This document shows positions 11,401 through 23,163 of a stretch of DNA of 64,000 bases, piece by piece (position 1 is the first letter of the stretch; the number at the start of each line of letters is the position of its first letter). The position numbers were made by a program, and so were the translations under genes. The notes below the pieces were generated by a model. It did no database searches. It was given only the letters and a program-made list of their open reading frames with translations, and was not told the origin of the DNA. Source of the DNA: Raffaelea ambrosiae (Eukaryota > Ascomycota > Sordariomycetes > Ophiostomatales > Ophiostomataceae); NCBI GenBank assembly GCA_002778195.1, contig PCDI01000004.1, positions 3,384,226 to 3,448,225 on the forward strand, written 5' to 3'.

Positions 11401-14400
11401 AGATCGTGCTGGGCAACATCACCTCGCGCGACGACGCCGTCGAGTGGCTGGGCTACACGTACCTGTTTGTGCGGATGCTGCGCTCGCCCGGCCTGTACCA
11501 GGTGGGCGCCGAGTACGAGGACGACGAGGCGCTCGAGCAGAAGCGCGTCGACCTGGTGCACTCGGCGGCCGTGGTGCTCCAGAAGACCCGGCTGATCAAG
11601 TACGACGAGAAGACGGGGCGCGTGCAGCCCACCGAGCTGGGCCGCATCGCGTCGCACTACTACATCACCCACGGGTCCATGGAGACGTACAACAACCTCA
11701 TCCAACCCTCCATCTCGACCATTGAGATGTTCCGCATCTTTGCCCTGAGCGCCGAGTTCAAGTACATCCCCGTGCGCCAGGAGGAGAAGCTGGAGCTGGC
11801 CAACATGCTGACCCGCGTGCCCATCCCCGTCAAGGAGAGCATCGAGGAGCCGCACGCCAAGATCAACGTGCTGCTGCAGGCGTACATCTCGCGCCTGCGC
11901 CTCGACGGCCTCGCGCTGATGGCCGACATGGTCTACGTCACCCAGTCGGCCGGCCGCATCCTGCGCGCCATCTTTGAGATTGCCATCAAGAAGGGCTGGG
12001 CCTCCGTGGCCAAGACGGCGCTGGACCTGTGCAAAATGGCCGAGAAGCGCATGTGGCCCACCATGTCGCCCCTGCGCCAGTTCCCCAGCTGCCCGCGCGA
12101 GATTGTGCAAAAGGCCGAGCGCTTCGACGTGCCGTGGAAGAGCTACTTCGACCTGGACCCCCCGCGCATGGGCGAGCTGCTGGGGCTGCCCAAGGCCGGC
12201 ACCACCGTGTGCCGTCTCGTGGCCAGGTTCCCGCGCCTGCACCTGCAGGCCCAGGTGCTGCCCATCACGCGCTCCATGATGCGCGTCAGCCTGACCATCA
12301 CCCCCAACTTTGAGTGGGACGACGAGGTGCACGGCCTGGCCGAGAGCTTCTGGATCGTGGTGGAGGACTCGGACGGCGAGGACATCCTGTTCCACGACCA
12401 GTTCCTCCTGCGCAAGGACTACGCCGAGGCCGAGAACAACGAGCACATTGTCGAGTTCACCGTGCCCATCACCGATCCCATGCCGCCCAACTACTTCGTC
12501 TCCGTCATCTCCGACCGCTGGATGCACGCCGAGACCCGCCTGGCCGTGCCTTTCCAGAAGCTGCTGCTGCCCGACAAGTTCCCGCCCCATACCGAGCTGC
12601 TCGACCTGCAGCCCCTGCCCGTGTCCGCCCTCAAGACCAAGGACTACATGGCCCTGTACCCGGACTGGCGGCACTTCAACCGCATCCAGACCCAGACCTT
12701 CAACTCGCTCTTTGCCACCGACCAGAACGTGCTTGTCGGCGCCGCCACCGGCAGCGGCAAGACCGTGTGCGCCGAGTTTGCGCTGCTGCGGCACTGGGCC
12801 AAGGCCGCGAGCTCGTCCGACACCGGTGGCGGCGGCCGCGCCGTGTATGTGGCACCGCTGCAGGAGCTGGTGGACACGCGCTTCCAGCACTGGGAGAAGC
12901 GGTTCGCCCACATCCGCGGCGAGAGCAAGAAGGTCGTGAAGCTGACCGGCGAGCTCTCGGTCGACCTGGCCCTGCTGCTCGAGGCCGACCTGGTGCTGGC
13001 CACGCCGTCGCAGTGGGATGCCCTGGCGCGCGACTGGGCGCGGCGCAAGGCCGTGCAGTCGGTGCGGCTGTTCATCGCGGACGACCTGCACATGGTGGGC
13101 AGCACCGACGCTGTTTCTGGCGGCGCCCAAGGCTACGTGTACGAGATGCTGGTGTCGCGCATGCTGTACATCTCGGAGCAGCTCCAGGCGCGCCGCGTCA
13201 CGACGTCGCCGCTGCGCATCGTCGGCCTGGCCGTCTCCCTGGCCAATGCGCGCGACATGGGCGACTGGATCGGCGCGGCCAAGCACGACATTTACAACTT
13301 CAGCCCACAGGTGCGCCCCGTGCCGCTCGAGCTGCACCTCCAGTCGTACAACGTGCCGCATTTCCCCTCGCTCATGCTGGCCATGGCCAAGCCGACGTAC
13401 CTGGCCATCACGCAGCTGGCCGCCACGCAGCCCGCGCTCGTGTTCGTGCCCAGCCGCAAGCAGACGCGGGCCACAGCCCGCGACCTGCTGCTGGCGTGCG
13501 TGGCCGACGACGACGAGGACCGGTTCCTGCACGTGGACCCGGACCAGCTGGCCCCTCTCCTCGAAAAGGTGCACGAGCCAGCGCTGCGCGAGGCCCTGTC
13601 GCACGGCCTTGCCTACTACCACGAGGCGCTGAGCCAGACGGACAAGCGGATTGTGCGGCACCTGTTTGTCAACGGCGCGGTGCAGGTGCTGGTGGCGTCG
13701 CGGGACGTGTGCTGGGAGCTGGACTGCACGGCGCACCTGGTGGTGGTGATGGGCACGCAGTATTTTGAGGGCCGCGAGCACCGCTACGTCGACTATGCGC
13801 TGAGCGAGGTGCTGCAGATGTTTGGCAAGGCGCTGCGCCCGGGCGACAGCAAGCGCAGCCGGGGCGTGCTGATGGTGCCGGCGGTGAAGCGCGAGTACTA
13901 CAAGAAGTTTTTGACCGAGGCCCTGCCCGTCGAGTCGCAGATGCACGAGAGCCTGCCGGACGCCTTTATGACCGAGGTCAGCGTCAAGATGATCTCGTCG
14001 GGCGACGGCGCGCTCGAGTGGATGACGCGCACCTACTTTTACCGCCGCCTGCTGGCCAACCCCAGCTACTACAGCCTGACGGGCCGCTCCAGGGACGAGG
14101 TCGGCCAGTACCTGACGACGCTGGTCGAGGACACCCTGACGGAACTGCGCGACACCAAGCTCGTCGAGATCGACGACGACGAGGGCACCGTCACGCCCCA
14201 GAACGGCGCCACCGTGGCCGCCTACTACAACCTGTCGTACGTCACCATGCAGACGCTGCTGCTCTCGCTCACCGCGCGCACAAAGCTCAAGGGCATGCTC
14301 GAGATCGTCACGGCTGCCGCCGAGTTTGAGAGTCTGCTGGCGACGCGCCGCCACGAGGAGCCGCTGTTGCGGAGGATCTACGACCGGGTCCCCGTCAAGA

Positions 14401-15381
14401 TGGGCGGCGGCGACGAGCCCGATTTCAACTCGCCCTCGGTCAAGGCATTCATCCTCTTGCAGGCGCACTTTTCACGCATGCAACTGCCCATCGACCTGGC
14501 CAAGGACCAGGAGCTCGTCGTGGCCCGGGTGCCGAGCCTGCTGAGCGCCACCGCGGATCTGCTGAGCTCGCAGGGCCACCTGAACGCGCTGCAGGCGATG
14601 GAGATGACGCAGATGGTGGTCCAGGCCATGTGGGACCGGGACAGCCCGCTGAAGCAGATTCCACACTTTACGCCCGACGTGATCAAGGTGGCGACCAAGT
14701 ATGGGTGAGTACTTTGGATGCTTTGTTTATTCTCTCTCCCTTCCTATTCTTCTTCGCTCGCTTTCTTTCTTTCTTTTTTTTTTTCCTTCTTTTTTTTTGG
14801 CTAACCCACCCTCTCCTACCAGAATTCGCGACATCTTCGACTTCATCGACAAGATGAACCCCGATGAAAACAGCCAGTACGCCAGCCTCGTCAAGGATCT
14901 CGGCCTCGCACAGAAACAGCTCATCGAGGCTGCCCACTTCACCAACGACAAGTACCCCGACGTCTCCCTCGACTTCCAGGTGGAAGACGAAGACGACCTT
15001 CGCTCTGGCGAGCAGATGATTCTGAAGGTCAAGATTGAGCGCGAGGCGGATGACGACGACGAAGAAGAAGAAGAGGAGGAGGAGGAATACGACGGCTCGG
15101 TCCATTGCCCCTTCTTCCCTGGGCAGCGCATCGAGCGCTGGTGGCTCGTCGTGGGCGAGGAGCGCACCAAGACACTGCTGGGCATCAAGCGCGTGACGGT
15201 CAAGCGCAAGCCGCTCGAGCTGCGACTTCCCGTGGATCTGCCGGCGCCGGGCGAGCACACATTCAAGCTGTTTTTGATGAGCGACAGCTATGTGGGCGTG
15301 GACCAGGACCCGTCGTTTACGGTCAACGTGGCCGAGGGAATGGACACGGACAGCAGCGAGGAGGAGGAAGATGACGAGTAA
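8469..15381 (+). CDS. BRR2: Spliceosomal U5 snRNP RNA helicase Brr2
   Basis: A Ski2-like RNA helicase that unwinds U4/U6 snRNA during spliceosome activation. Exons 8469-14704 and 14823-15381 give 2264 residues (yeast 2163, human 2136). The 118-nt intron (GTGAGT..CTAAC..CCAG, very T-rich) rejoins the frame at KYG-IRDIFDF. The N-terminal region is acidic (about residues 200-290). The first helicase cassette has motif I APTGSGKT at 574-581 and DEIH at 687-690. The second has ATGSGKT near 1426 and DDLH at 1538-1541 in place of DExH, as expected for the inactive C-terminal cassette of this family. Each cassette is followed by a Sec63-like unit. A run of Asp/Glu codons near 15049-15089 interrupts the last FN3-like region. 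The tandem-cassette layout and the N-terminal YKYSAMSNLVLQADRR separate it from Slh1/ASCC3. Confidence 0.97.
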
Positions 15382-16031
15382 GGGGATCGCCTTCTGGGTC
15401 AGGAAAAGAGCTGTAGGGAGCCACGGTGAGCCATCGACAGCTACGGCGGAAACGTGATCTAAGGAGCCGGGAATTATGTACAGTACGGAGTCAATAGGAA
15501 CCAAATGCATTTTCACCTAACTGTGCGGACGTCCATTCTAGCACTTGTTCACGTGACAAATTGTTGCGAAACGCAGCTTCCGTCAAGCAGTCGCGCACGG
15601 ACCACTATGGAGAACCCGCAGCGAAACAGGAAACCGCCATCGACATCGGAGATGTGGGTTTGGACCCTTACTACGGCTGTCAGCGGGAGTTGGGAAAAAA
15701 ACGTGACCTGGGACAGGTGCAGTTTTCCTTACCTTGCCCTTCCACTGTGTTTTCTTCCGAGATCCTTTCTTCTTCATCCCCGTCATCGTTGATTCTGTCC
15801 ATCTTTGCCCGCCCTTTTTTTTCCTTTTTTTTTCCCGGTGACGCCCGCGACTCCATCTCCATCTTCCGTCGAGCAGCTGCCGTCATCCTAGCTGGATCGC
15901 GCCTTGACAGCTGGCAGACGTAAAAAAAGGGTCATTAACATCCACACTGGGATTGGTCAAATACACCCGCACGCGGGGGAGTCGTTATCGTTATTTTTTT
16001 TTCTTTTCTCAGTTTATATCTGGAGCTCGCC
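15382..16031. other. Intergenic; BRR2 3' flank and PWWP-gene promoter
   Basis: 650 bp with pyrimidine tracts and poly-T runs typical of the leaders in this window. A CACGTG box (E-box) is at 15549-15554. No ORF is supported. Confidence 0.55.
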
Positions 16032-18742
16032 ATGGCCGATGCCGCCGATGCGCCCGCAGCTGTGCCCGAGGTGGCCGCCGCACCAGCCGTAGATGGAGCC
16101 CTTGCGCCTGCCGTTGCCAACGGCCACGCCGAGCCTACAGGGTCCAGCAACGCCAACACCGACTCTGAGAAGCCTGTGGCTGCAGCCAATGGCCCAGACA
16201 GCGCGGCCGAACAGGACACGGCAGACAAGCCGGACGGCGCTGACAAACCGGAAGACAACCAAGACACCGACAAACGGCCAGGCGACGTCGCAAAACAAGA
16301 GGCGGGTGCTAGTTTAGGTGCTGGGGACGAACCGCCCAAGGCAGAAGTGGATAGCACCCCTGCGGCAGCAGCCCAAGGTAAGAGCGACCAAAGGCCCCTG
16401 ATTGGCCGGTACCTATTGCTCCTGCCTGTTACTGCTCGTATTATTTTAATTGTTTTGTATTTTTCTTTTTTTACGTTTTGTTTTCTCTTCGCCAGCGAGT
16501 CTCCACTCAATCGCAATCCCATTCCCTTTTCCCGTCTCTCTCTTTTTTATGTCGCCTCCAACCACCCCCCCCCCCCCCCATAGAGCAGAGCAGGCAAACC
16601 ACACCAGAAGCACCGACACACCGCGCGCGCGCGCACCTGCCTTTTCTCTCTTTCCCTGACTGCGTCTCTCCTGTTGCTACCCCCTTCCCACCACTTCCTC
16701 CTCCCCACGTCACGCGAATAAAAAAAAATTAATACCTCCCAACTACTACCACTACCACCGTTTTTTCTTTCCTCCACTTCTTCCACCGTCACCCCCCCCC
16801 TTAAAACACGGGCAAGACATCAACAGAAAACTGACGCCTTCCATCATTCGATTCGCGTTTTTCCAACACAGTTGATGCAAACACCTCCATCGCCAACGAG
16901 CCAGCCGTGATGGACTCCACCAAGAAGGACGTGGCTGCCGCCGAAGACACCGCGCCGGCTGCGCCAACCACCGCCGCCGACGACGCGAAGCCTGCCGACA
17001 CCACTCCTGCGCCTGCTGCTGCTGCTGCTGCTGCCGACGACGCGAAGAAGGCCGATGTTGATGGCGATGCTGCCGCTGGTGACGCCGATGCTGCGACCGA
17101 GACGCGTGCGGATGGCGCCGAGGATGCGGACAAGAAGAAGGACGACGCGCCGACTGCTGCTGATGATGCTGCCGACAAGGAAGCTGCCCCTGGTGCTGGC
17201 GCAGCTCCCACAACACCGGCCAAGCCGGCCAAGACCGCCGCCGCCATTGCGCGTCGCAAGTCGCTGAATCGCAAGGGCTCCAAGGCCCGGATAGTCCATC
17301 TCGACGCCAAGCCAGGCGACCATTACTTTGTCAAGCTCAAGGGCTACCCGGCCTGGCCTGTCATCATCTGCGACGAGGACATGCTGCCCCAGACCCTGAT
17401 CAAGTCACGTCCTGTCACAGCTGCGCGCCAGGACGGCACCTACCGCGAGGACTATGCCGACGGTGGCAAGCGCGCTGCTGACCGGACATTCCCGGTCATG
17501 TACCTGTACACAAACGAATTGTACGTGTTTTTGTGTTTGCTCCCAAGAGTTTGTCCAATCTCATCTACATCCACGCCTACACCCCCATTGCCCAGCTCCC
17601 CTCCCCCCCCTCCAGTGGCTGGGTGCCGAACCAGGATCTTCATGACCTCGACCCATCCAAAGTTCTCGATGCGATCACCGACAAAATGCGCAAGGACCTG
17701 CAGGAGGCCCACCGGATTGCCGCCGAAAACAACCCTCTGAGCTTCTTCAAGGACATGCTGCGCCAGTTCCAGGAGGATCTGGAGCGCGCTGAGGAGGATG
17801 CCCGGCTGGCTGCCGAGGCCAAGAAGGCAGCAAAGAAGGCCAAGGAGGCCGATGTGGACATGCTCGATGTGCCAGCAGACGATGACGAGCTCTCGGCCGC
17901 GCCGGCAAAGAAGACATCTAAGAAGCGCAAGGCGGACGAGGATGCCCAGACACCGCAGCGGTCGAACTCGGTGAAGAAGCCCAAGATCAAGATCACGTCA
18001 TCGGGCACGCCGAAGAGCGGTACGACCGCGGCTGCGAAGAGCAGCAAATCCGACAAGGCCTCGAAGCCAAAGGCTAAGAGCTCCAAGGGCGAAGAGGCCA
18101 AGGCTGCAGCTCCGCGCGAGCCCGAGTTGAGCCCCGAGGAAAGGATCAAGCGCAAATCTGTCAGTGTTCACGCCGTTCTTCTGTCCTCCGTCTTGCCCCT
18201 ATCCCTGCTAACTCTATACAGAAGGAAGTGCTTTTCCTCAGACACAAGATCCAGAAGGGTCTCCTGACTAATAACGTGGAGCCCAAGCCCGAGGAGATGA
18301 AGCTGCTCTCCGACTATCTCACCAAGCTCGAAGGCTTCCCGAATCTCGAGGTCGACGTCATTCGTGGCACCAAGATCCACAAGGTGCTGAAGGCCATTTT
18401 GAAGATCCCATTCATCCCCCGGGAGGACGAGTTCACTTTTAAGCCGCGGTCAAAGGTTCTGCTTGAGAAGTGGAACAAGCGCCTGGCCGCTGAGCCAGCA
18501 CCGCCGGAGGACCCCGAGAAGAAGGCGCACGGCGAGGCCAATGGCGTCACCAACGGCCATGCCGAGAAGAAGGAAGCCAACGGCGTCAAGGCGGACGGCG
18601 TCAAGGCCGAGCCAGCAGCGGCAGCCGAGGAGGCTAAGGAGGTGAGCAGCTGAGCGATTGGAGCCTCCTCTCCCACTCTATTGGTGGCCATATATGCTGA
18701 CTGACACCTTGGCAGCCTGCGGCCGTCGAAGCAGCAGCTTGA
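16032..18742 (+). CDS. PWWP-domain chromatin protein with TFIIS N-terminal/LEDGF-like domain
   Basis: Proposed exons: 16032-16377, 16872-17520, 17616-18159, 18222-18641, 18716-18742 (661 residues). PWWP domains bind H3K36-methylated nucleosomes. Here the domain starts near residue 266 (HYFVKLKGYPAWPVIICDED) and is rebuilt by intron 2 at TNE-FGWVPNQDL. The N-terminus is Ala/Asp/Pro-rich disordered sequence. A Lys/Ser-rich basic linker follows the PWWP, and exon 4 encodes a helical TFIIS-N/LEDGF-type bundle (VLFLRHKIQKGLL to VLLEKWNKRL). Intron 1 is unusually long (494 nt), so an alternative start at ATG 16910 with exon 1 as leader cannot be excluded, although exon 1 has the same composition as exon 2. 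The last intron (18642-18715) appears optional: if retained, the protein ends VSS at 18653 instead of PAAVEAAA. Family identity is firm; the exact complex (Ioc4/Pdp3-like) is not. Confidence 0.85.
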
Positions 18743-20026
18743 GCGCGGAACATAGTCGACGACCATGAAATTGGCAGCAGAATCATCCTGCCATGATCTT
18801 TGTTGATCTTCGAGTCTTCCTTGGGGATGTGAGTCCTCGAGCGGACAGGCCCAAGTATCGGCCTTTTGAGGAAAGCCCCTGAAATCGGATCTCTCTAAGG
18901 GGGGCCTTTTTTCCTTTTTCTATACTGTTTCTTTATTGTCTCCTCTGTACTTTGCGGTGCTCTTGCTACGGTCTTTTTTATTTTTATTTTTGTTGAGGTC
19001 TATCTATTCCTTTGTTGTGGTCTGGTTTTTATGGTCTGTTTCCTGCGGTTTTTGCCTTGTATGTGCTTTATTGGATGGATGTATGGATTCTGGATGCTGT
19101 TGGTTAGATGCAAATGGGAGGTCTGCCTAAAAGTGAGGGAGAGACAAAAACACACACACACACGAACACGAACACGAACAATTTATCACAAAACAGCAGT
19201 ATTCAAAAACATCAAAACATCGACTATGCGGTGGCCACGGAAGGAGGAATTTTCATTTTTATTCCATTTTCTGCGCCCGTTGACAGGCTTTATTGGAGGA
19301 AAGGGAAAAGAAAAAAACGGTGGTACAGCATGAAAAAGGGCGAACAAAGCAAAAATGTGGCGGGAGACGAGAAAGACAAAACAATGATGTTTGTCAATTT
19401 CTGTTGTTTGCTTTTTCTGGATTTATGGCGGGAAGGGAGACCACATACTGAAGTGCTATTATCATTCGTGGCAATGGGGTCACCCCTCCCTGGCTCTCGA
19501 CTGTTGGGTTTTGTGTTCTGTTTTCTCGGCTCTTTGGGCTGCGATTTGTATGTGTTTATCCCCTTTTTTTAACTGATACACGATGCTATCGTTTTTAAGT
19601 GGGTGGATGGAAATTGGGGTTCCTCTCTTTCTGCTATGTAACTATATTACCGTTGTTTCTTGCCATGAATGCATCTTGACGAGATTGAAACACGTTGTTT
19701 GCTGGTTAGTTGGGCCGTGTTGGCGTGAGTGAATAATAACATTGTTCCGAGACCCTGAAAATGCTCTTCAGTGAGGAACCTGTGGCGGTGCAGCCACTTG
19801 ACGTGTGGCGGCCTAATAGCGCGACGCGACTTTGACGCGCCGCCAAAAGGGGCGCTTTTTTAAGTGTGAACAGCTTTAAGCTTTTAATGGGCACGACTCA
19901 CATGACCTGCACCCAAAATCAGTAAGAGAGGCAAGGTATTTCTCGTTGAGAGTGATAGCGAGAGTGAGAACGAAGCCTGCAAGTTCTGTTCTTATACAAC
20001 CGGGTGTATATATTCTGTCTGCAAAT
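18743..20026. other. Intergenic, 1.28 kb; ORC3 promoter
   Basis: The left part is T-rich 3' flank with a CA run and GAACAC repeats near 19150-19180. The right part is the ORC3 upstream region with two ACGCG motifs and a G+C-rich patch at 19780-19855. No ORF is supported. Confidence 0.6.
19824..19839. promoter_or_regulatory. Paired ACGCG motifs upstream of ORC3
   Basis: ACGCG pentamers at 19824-19828 and 19835-19839, 11 bp apart in the same orientation, about 190-200 bp before the ORC3 ATG. They match the core of the MBF cell-cycle box also found before RFC2. Regulation is inferred. Confidence 0.4.
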
Positions 20027-23000
20027 ATGGCTGATGCAGCCCATGACGATGGCGTTGCTGACGTCGTTCGCCGGGTACGTTGTTTCCTCTCTCCCCCGAA
20101 GGAAGTGCGCCTCCTTTTACTGACCGTCCGAGGAAAACAGGTCGCTTATATCTTCAGTCCTTCTGACGATGAAGATGATGAAGTGACTCAGTCCACGACT
20201 CCGTCTCGGCGCCGTGCCAATGCCAAAAAGCACCGCCTGGGAGACGGGGACAACAACAGCAGCAGCAGCAACGGCAACAGCCGCGCGGCCAAGAAGCGCC
20301 GGACGACGACAGCGACGGCAGCAACCGCGGAGGAAAGCTCCCTGGCTGCCTTTCCTACGCTTCTCCAGGGCCGGGAGACCTCGGCGGCCGTGGCACGTCG
20401 TGCGCGTCTCTTCCATGCCGTCTGGGACCGCCTGGACGCCCGCATCCAGAACGTCCTCCAGCGCGCCAACCAGGCCACCCTCGATGCCGTCCTGGCGTTT
20501 GTCCGGGAGGATCGTTTATTGGCAGCTGCCGCCACGGCCACTGCATCATCAGCCTTCACGACACGCAAGATCCCGGCTGCTTTTGTGATTCTCGGGCCGG
20601 CGGCGACGACCGACATGCTGCTGTTCCAGCAGTTGTCCACGGCTCTGGCAGAGGAGGAGCACGAGGCCAACAGCAACAAGAACAGCCAAAGCCAGAGCAG
20701 AAACAGAAGCAGTGCTGCTTCCAAACCGTGCCTCCGGCGAATGGTACGGTTGCGTGCAGCCGACGCACCGAACTTGCGGGCCGCCCTCAAGACGATTGTT
20801 CAGGGAGCGACAGTGGGAAGAAGGGCCGGCGGCGATGCGGACGCCGACGAGGAAGTGGCACAGGATGTATGTCGTCACGGTTCTCTTGTCAATTTCCAAT
20901 TGCACCTTCCTAACCATCCCCTCTTCCAGGGCCGGAAATACCTTGCCTACGATCTCGAGGCAGTCTACGCGGCCGTCCGTGGCCGCACCGATGCGCGCAT
21001 TATCATTGCCTTTGAAGACAGCGAAGCCTTTGACAGTGGTCTGCTGGCAGACTTGTTGGCGTTTCTTCAGTATGTACTTTCTCGATTCACTGCGTGCTCT
21101 CTTTTCTTTGTGCTTTTTGTGCTTTTTCTTCTTTCTGTTTCGCTCTTTTTTTTCTCTTCTTCTTTCTTTCTGGCTTTCTTTTTGATTTTTCTCTTTCTTT
21201 TTTCTTTCTTTCTTCTTTCTTTTTTCTTTTCTTTCTTTCTTTCTTTCTTTCTTTCTCTTCTTCCCTTTCTTTTCTTTGAGATCTAACTGGGACAGCTCTT
21301 GGCTTGACCGCATCCCCTTTGTGCTCCTCTTTGGCGTCGCCACCTCGGTCGATCTCTTCCAGGCCCGACTGCCCAAGACGGCCGGCCACCGGTTGGCAGC
21401 TGCACAATTCGATGTCGCACCCTCGTCAGCTGTTTTGGACCGGCTCGTACGACAAGCCGTAGCGGCCGCCGATGTGCCTCTGCGGATCGGGCCTACGCTG
21501 CTGCGCAGTCTGGCCGAACGGCAGGATGAGCAGGTCGCCGGTGTGTCTGTATTTGTTGGTTCGCTCAAGGTGAGGATACTTGTTCGAATTGCTTGTGTCG
21601 ATACCAAATCTTCCCATGACTAACATCTGCCAGTACGCATACATGTGCTACTTTTACGCCAACCCGCTGAGCGTGTTGCTCGAAACCGGCGATGAGGACG
21701 ACGACAAAGAAATTGCCCAGTTTCTGCAAGAGCCAAACTACATGGCGTGCATTCGCCAGCTGCGTTCGTTCCGGCGGTATGTCGAGGCACTCGTCGCAGA
21801 CGGCCGTGCTAGCAGCCGCTCGCTCGCCGCCCAACTGCTGCAAGACGACGACAGCGACAGCGCCCTCCGGCAGGCCGTGCTCGACCAAGCACGCCACATT
21901 CGCCAGTGGAAGACGCGCCTCCTGCGCGGTTTGCTGCTGGCCACAGCGAGCGGCGTCTTTGCCGACCATTCCTTCACCGAGCTCTACATCACCGCCCTTG
22001 AGGGCAGCCGCAGCGGCGCCGAGGACGAGGCTGCCGACGATCACTCGCTGGCGTCGACACTAACAAATGCCATCCACCGCATGTCGGCGTCCGATCTGGT
22101 GGGCCTGGCACGGCGGCTCGCCACAGCCGTGCAAGCCGGCGATCCCGATCTGGGGGTGCCTCCTGTGGAGCCACCACCGGGGGGGCAGCCGGAGGGGCAG
22201 CCGGAGGGGCAACCGGAGGGACAACCGGATGGACAACCAGACGAGGAAGACACAGAGATGGCGATGGATGGGAAGGGTCATGATGACGCCAGTGACGACA
22301 AGCGTTGGCGCGCACTCATACCAGGACTGAACGACATTGCCGACAGGGTGGAGGCACTGCAGAAGCAGATTGAAGACGACTACTGGGCAGCCAATGCCAA
22401 GCACCGGCACAACCGGATGGTGAGTGTCGGTGGCGGAGGCATCCCCTCCGGCATGCCCCAGCTGCGGAGCAAATACACCGCCCAGAGCAAAGTCCTGCGC
22501 ACGACCGTGGTGGCCCAAAAAGTGCAGCTGAGCCGCGACTCGGCAGCCCTGACGGCCGAGGACCAGGCATTTACAGACCTGGTCGATGCCGTCGTGGACT
22601 TGGTCGTCAGCCAGATCAATGTGGAGGATGCCACGGGGCTGTCCGGCGGACTGCCCGGCGAGCTGTCCAACGTAGGAGAGCCCGCAGACGCCACAGCCAG
22701 CCCGCTCTGGCTGCAGGAGATCTGGCTCTACGATGCTCGCATACCCTACCGAGACGTGTTTGTCCCGCGTCCTGGCCTGGTCCTGGAGCGTGCCCTGGCA
22801 CGGCCGCACGACTACCTGGCATGCGCGTGCTGTGGCGGGAGCGGGAAGAAGAACAAGAGCGGCGACAACGGGAGCATCGTCCCGACGCTGCCCGCCACGG
22901 CCATCTTGTACCAGCTGTACCAAGAAGCCGGCGCGCTGATCAACGTGGCCGATCTGTGGGCAGCCTTTGTGGCGATTGTGGGCGACGGGCAGGAAGCTCA

Positions 23001-23163
23001 GGAAGAAGCACAAGAAGATGACGACGAAGAAGACAGAGCAGATGCGGCTGAGCGTCGGCATCTGGTGCAGTTCTACCAAGGGCTGGCAGAGCTCAAGGCG
23101 CTGGGGTTTGTCAAGCCAACGCGCAAGAAGGCGGACCATGTGGCCAAGGTGAAGTGGCTGTGA
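20027..23163 (+). CDS. ORC3: Origin recognition complex subunit 3
   Basis: A subunit of the six-protein complex that marks replication origins. Proposed exons: 20027-20074, 20141-20866, 20930-21069, 21296-21569, 21634-23163 (905 residues). The diagnostic ORC3 N-terminal segment IPFVLLFGVATSVDLFQARL is encoded just after intron 3. The C-terminus (QFYQGLAELKALGFVKPTRK, then VKWL) is the ORC3 winged-helix end. Introns 1 (66 nt) and 2 (63 nt) are multiples of three without stops but carry good donors, branch sites and acceptors, so the uninterrupted ORF across them is misleading. For intron 3 an acceptor 15 nt earlier (exon from 21281) is also in frame and would add five residues. An imperfect GQPE tandem repeat (22182-22244) and Ser/Asn/Lys-rich inserts lengthen the protein. 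Confidence 0.9.
22182..22244 (+). repeat. 12-bp tandem repeat in ORC3 encoding GQPE/GQPD units
   Basis: About five imperfect 12-nt units of the form GGGCAGCCGGAG encode successive GQPE or GQPD tetrapeptides in a disordered loop of ORC3. Confidence 0.85.

Noticed and set aside
9336..14468. 1710-codon minus-strand ORF opposite BRR2
   Set aside because: A shadow of strongly GC-biased codons in BRR2. Its translation is His/Val/Leu/Ala/Gly-rich repeats without domains, and BRR2 on the other strand is unambiguous.
21585..21600. GTTCGAATT resembling a tRNA B box
   Set aside because: Lies at an ORC3 exon/intron position with no A box or cloverleaf around it; likewise GTTCGAATC inside NOP14 coding sequence.
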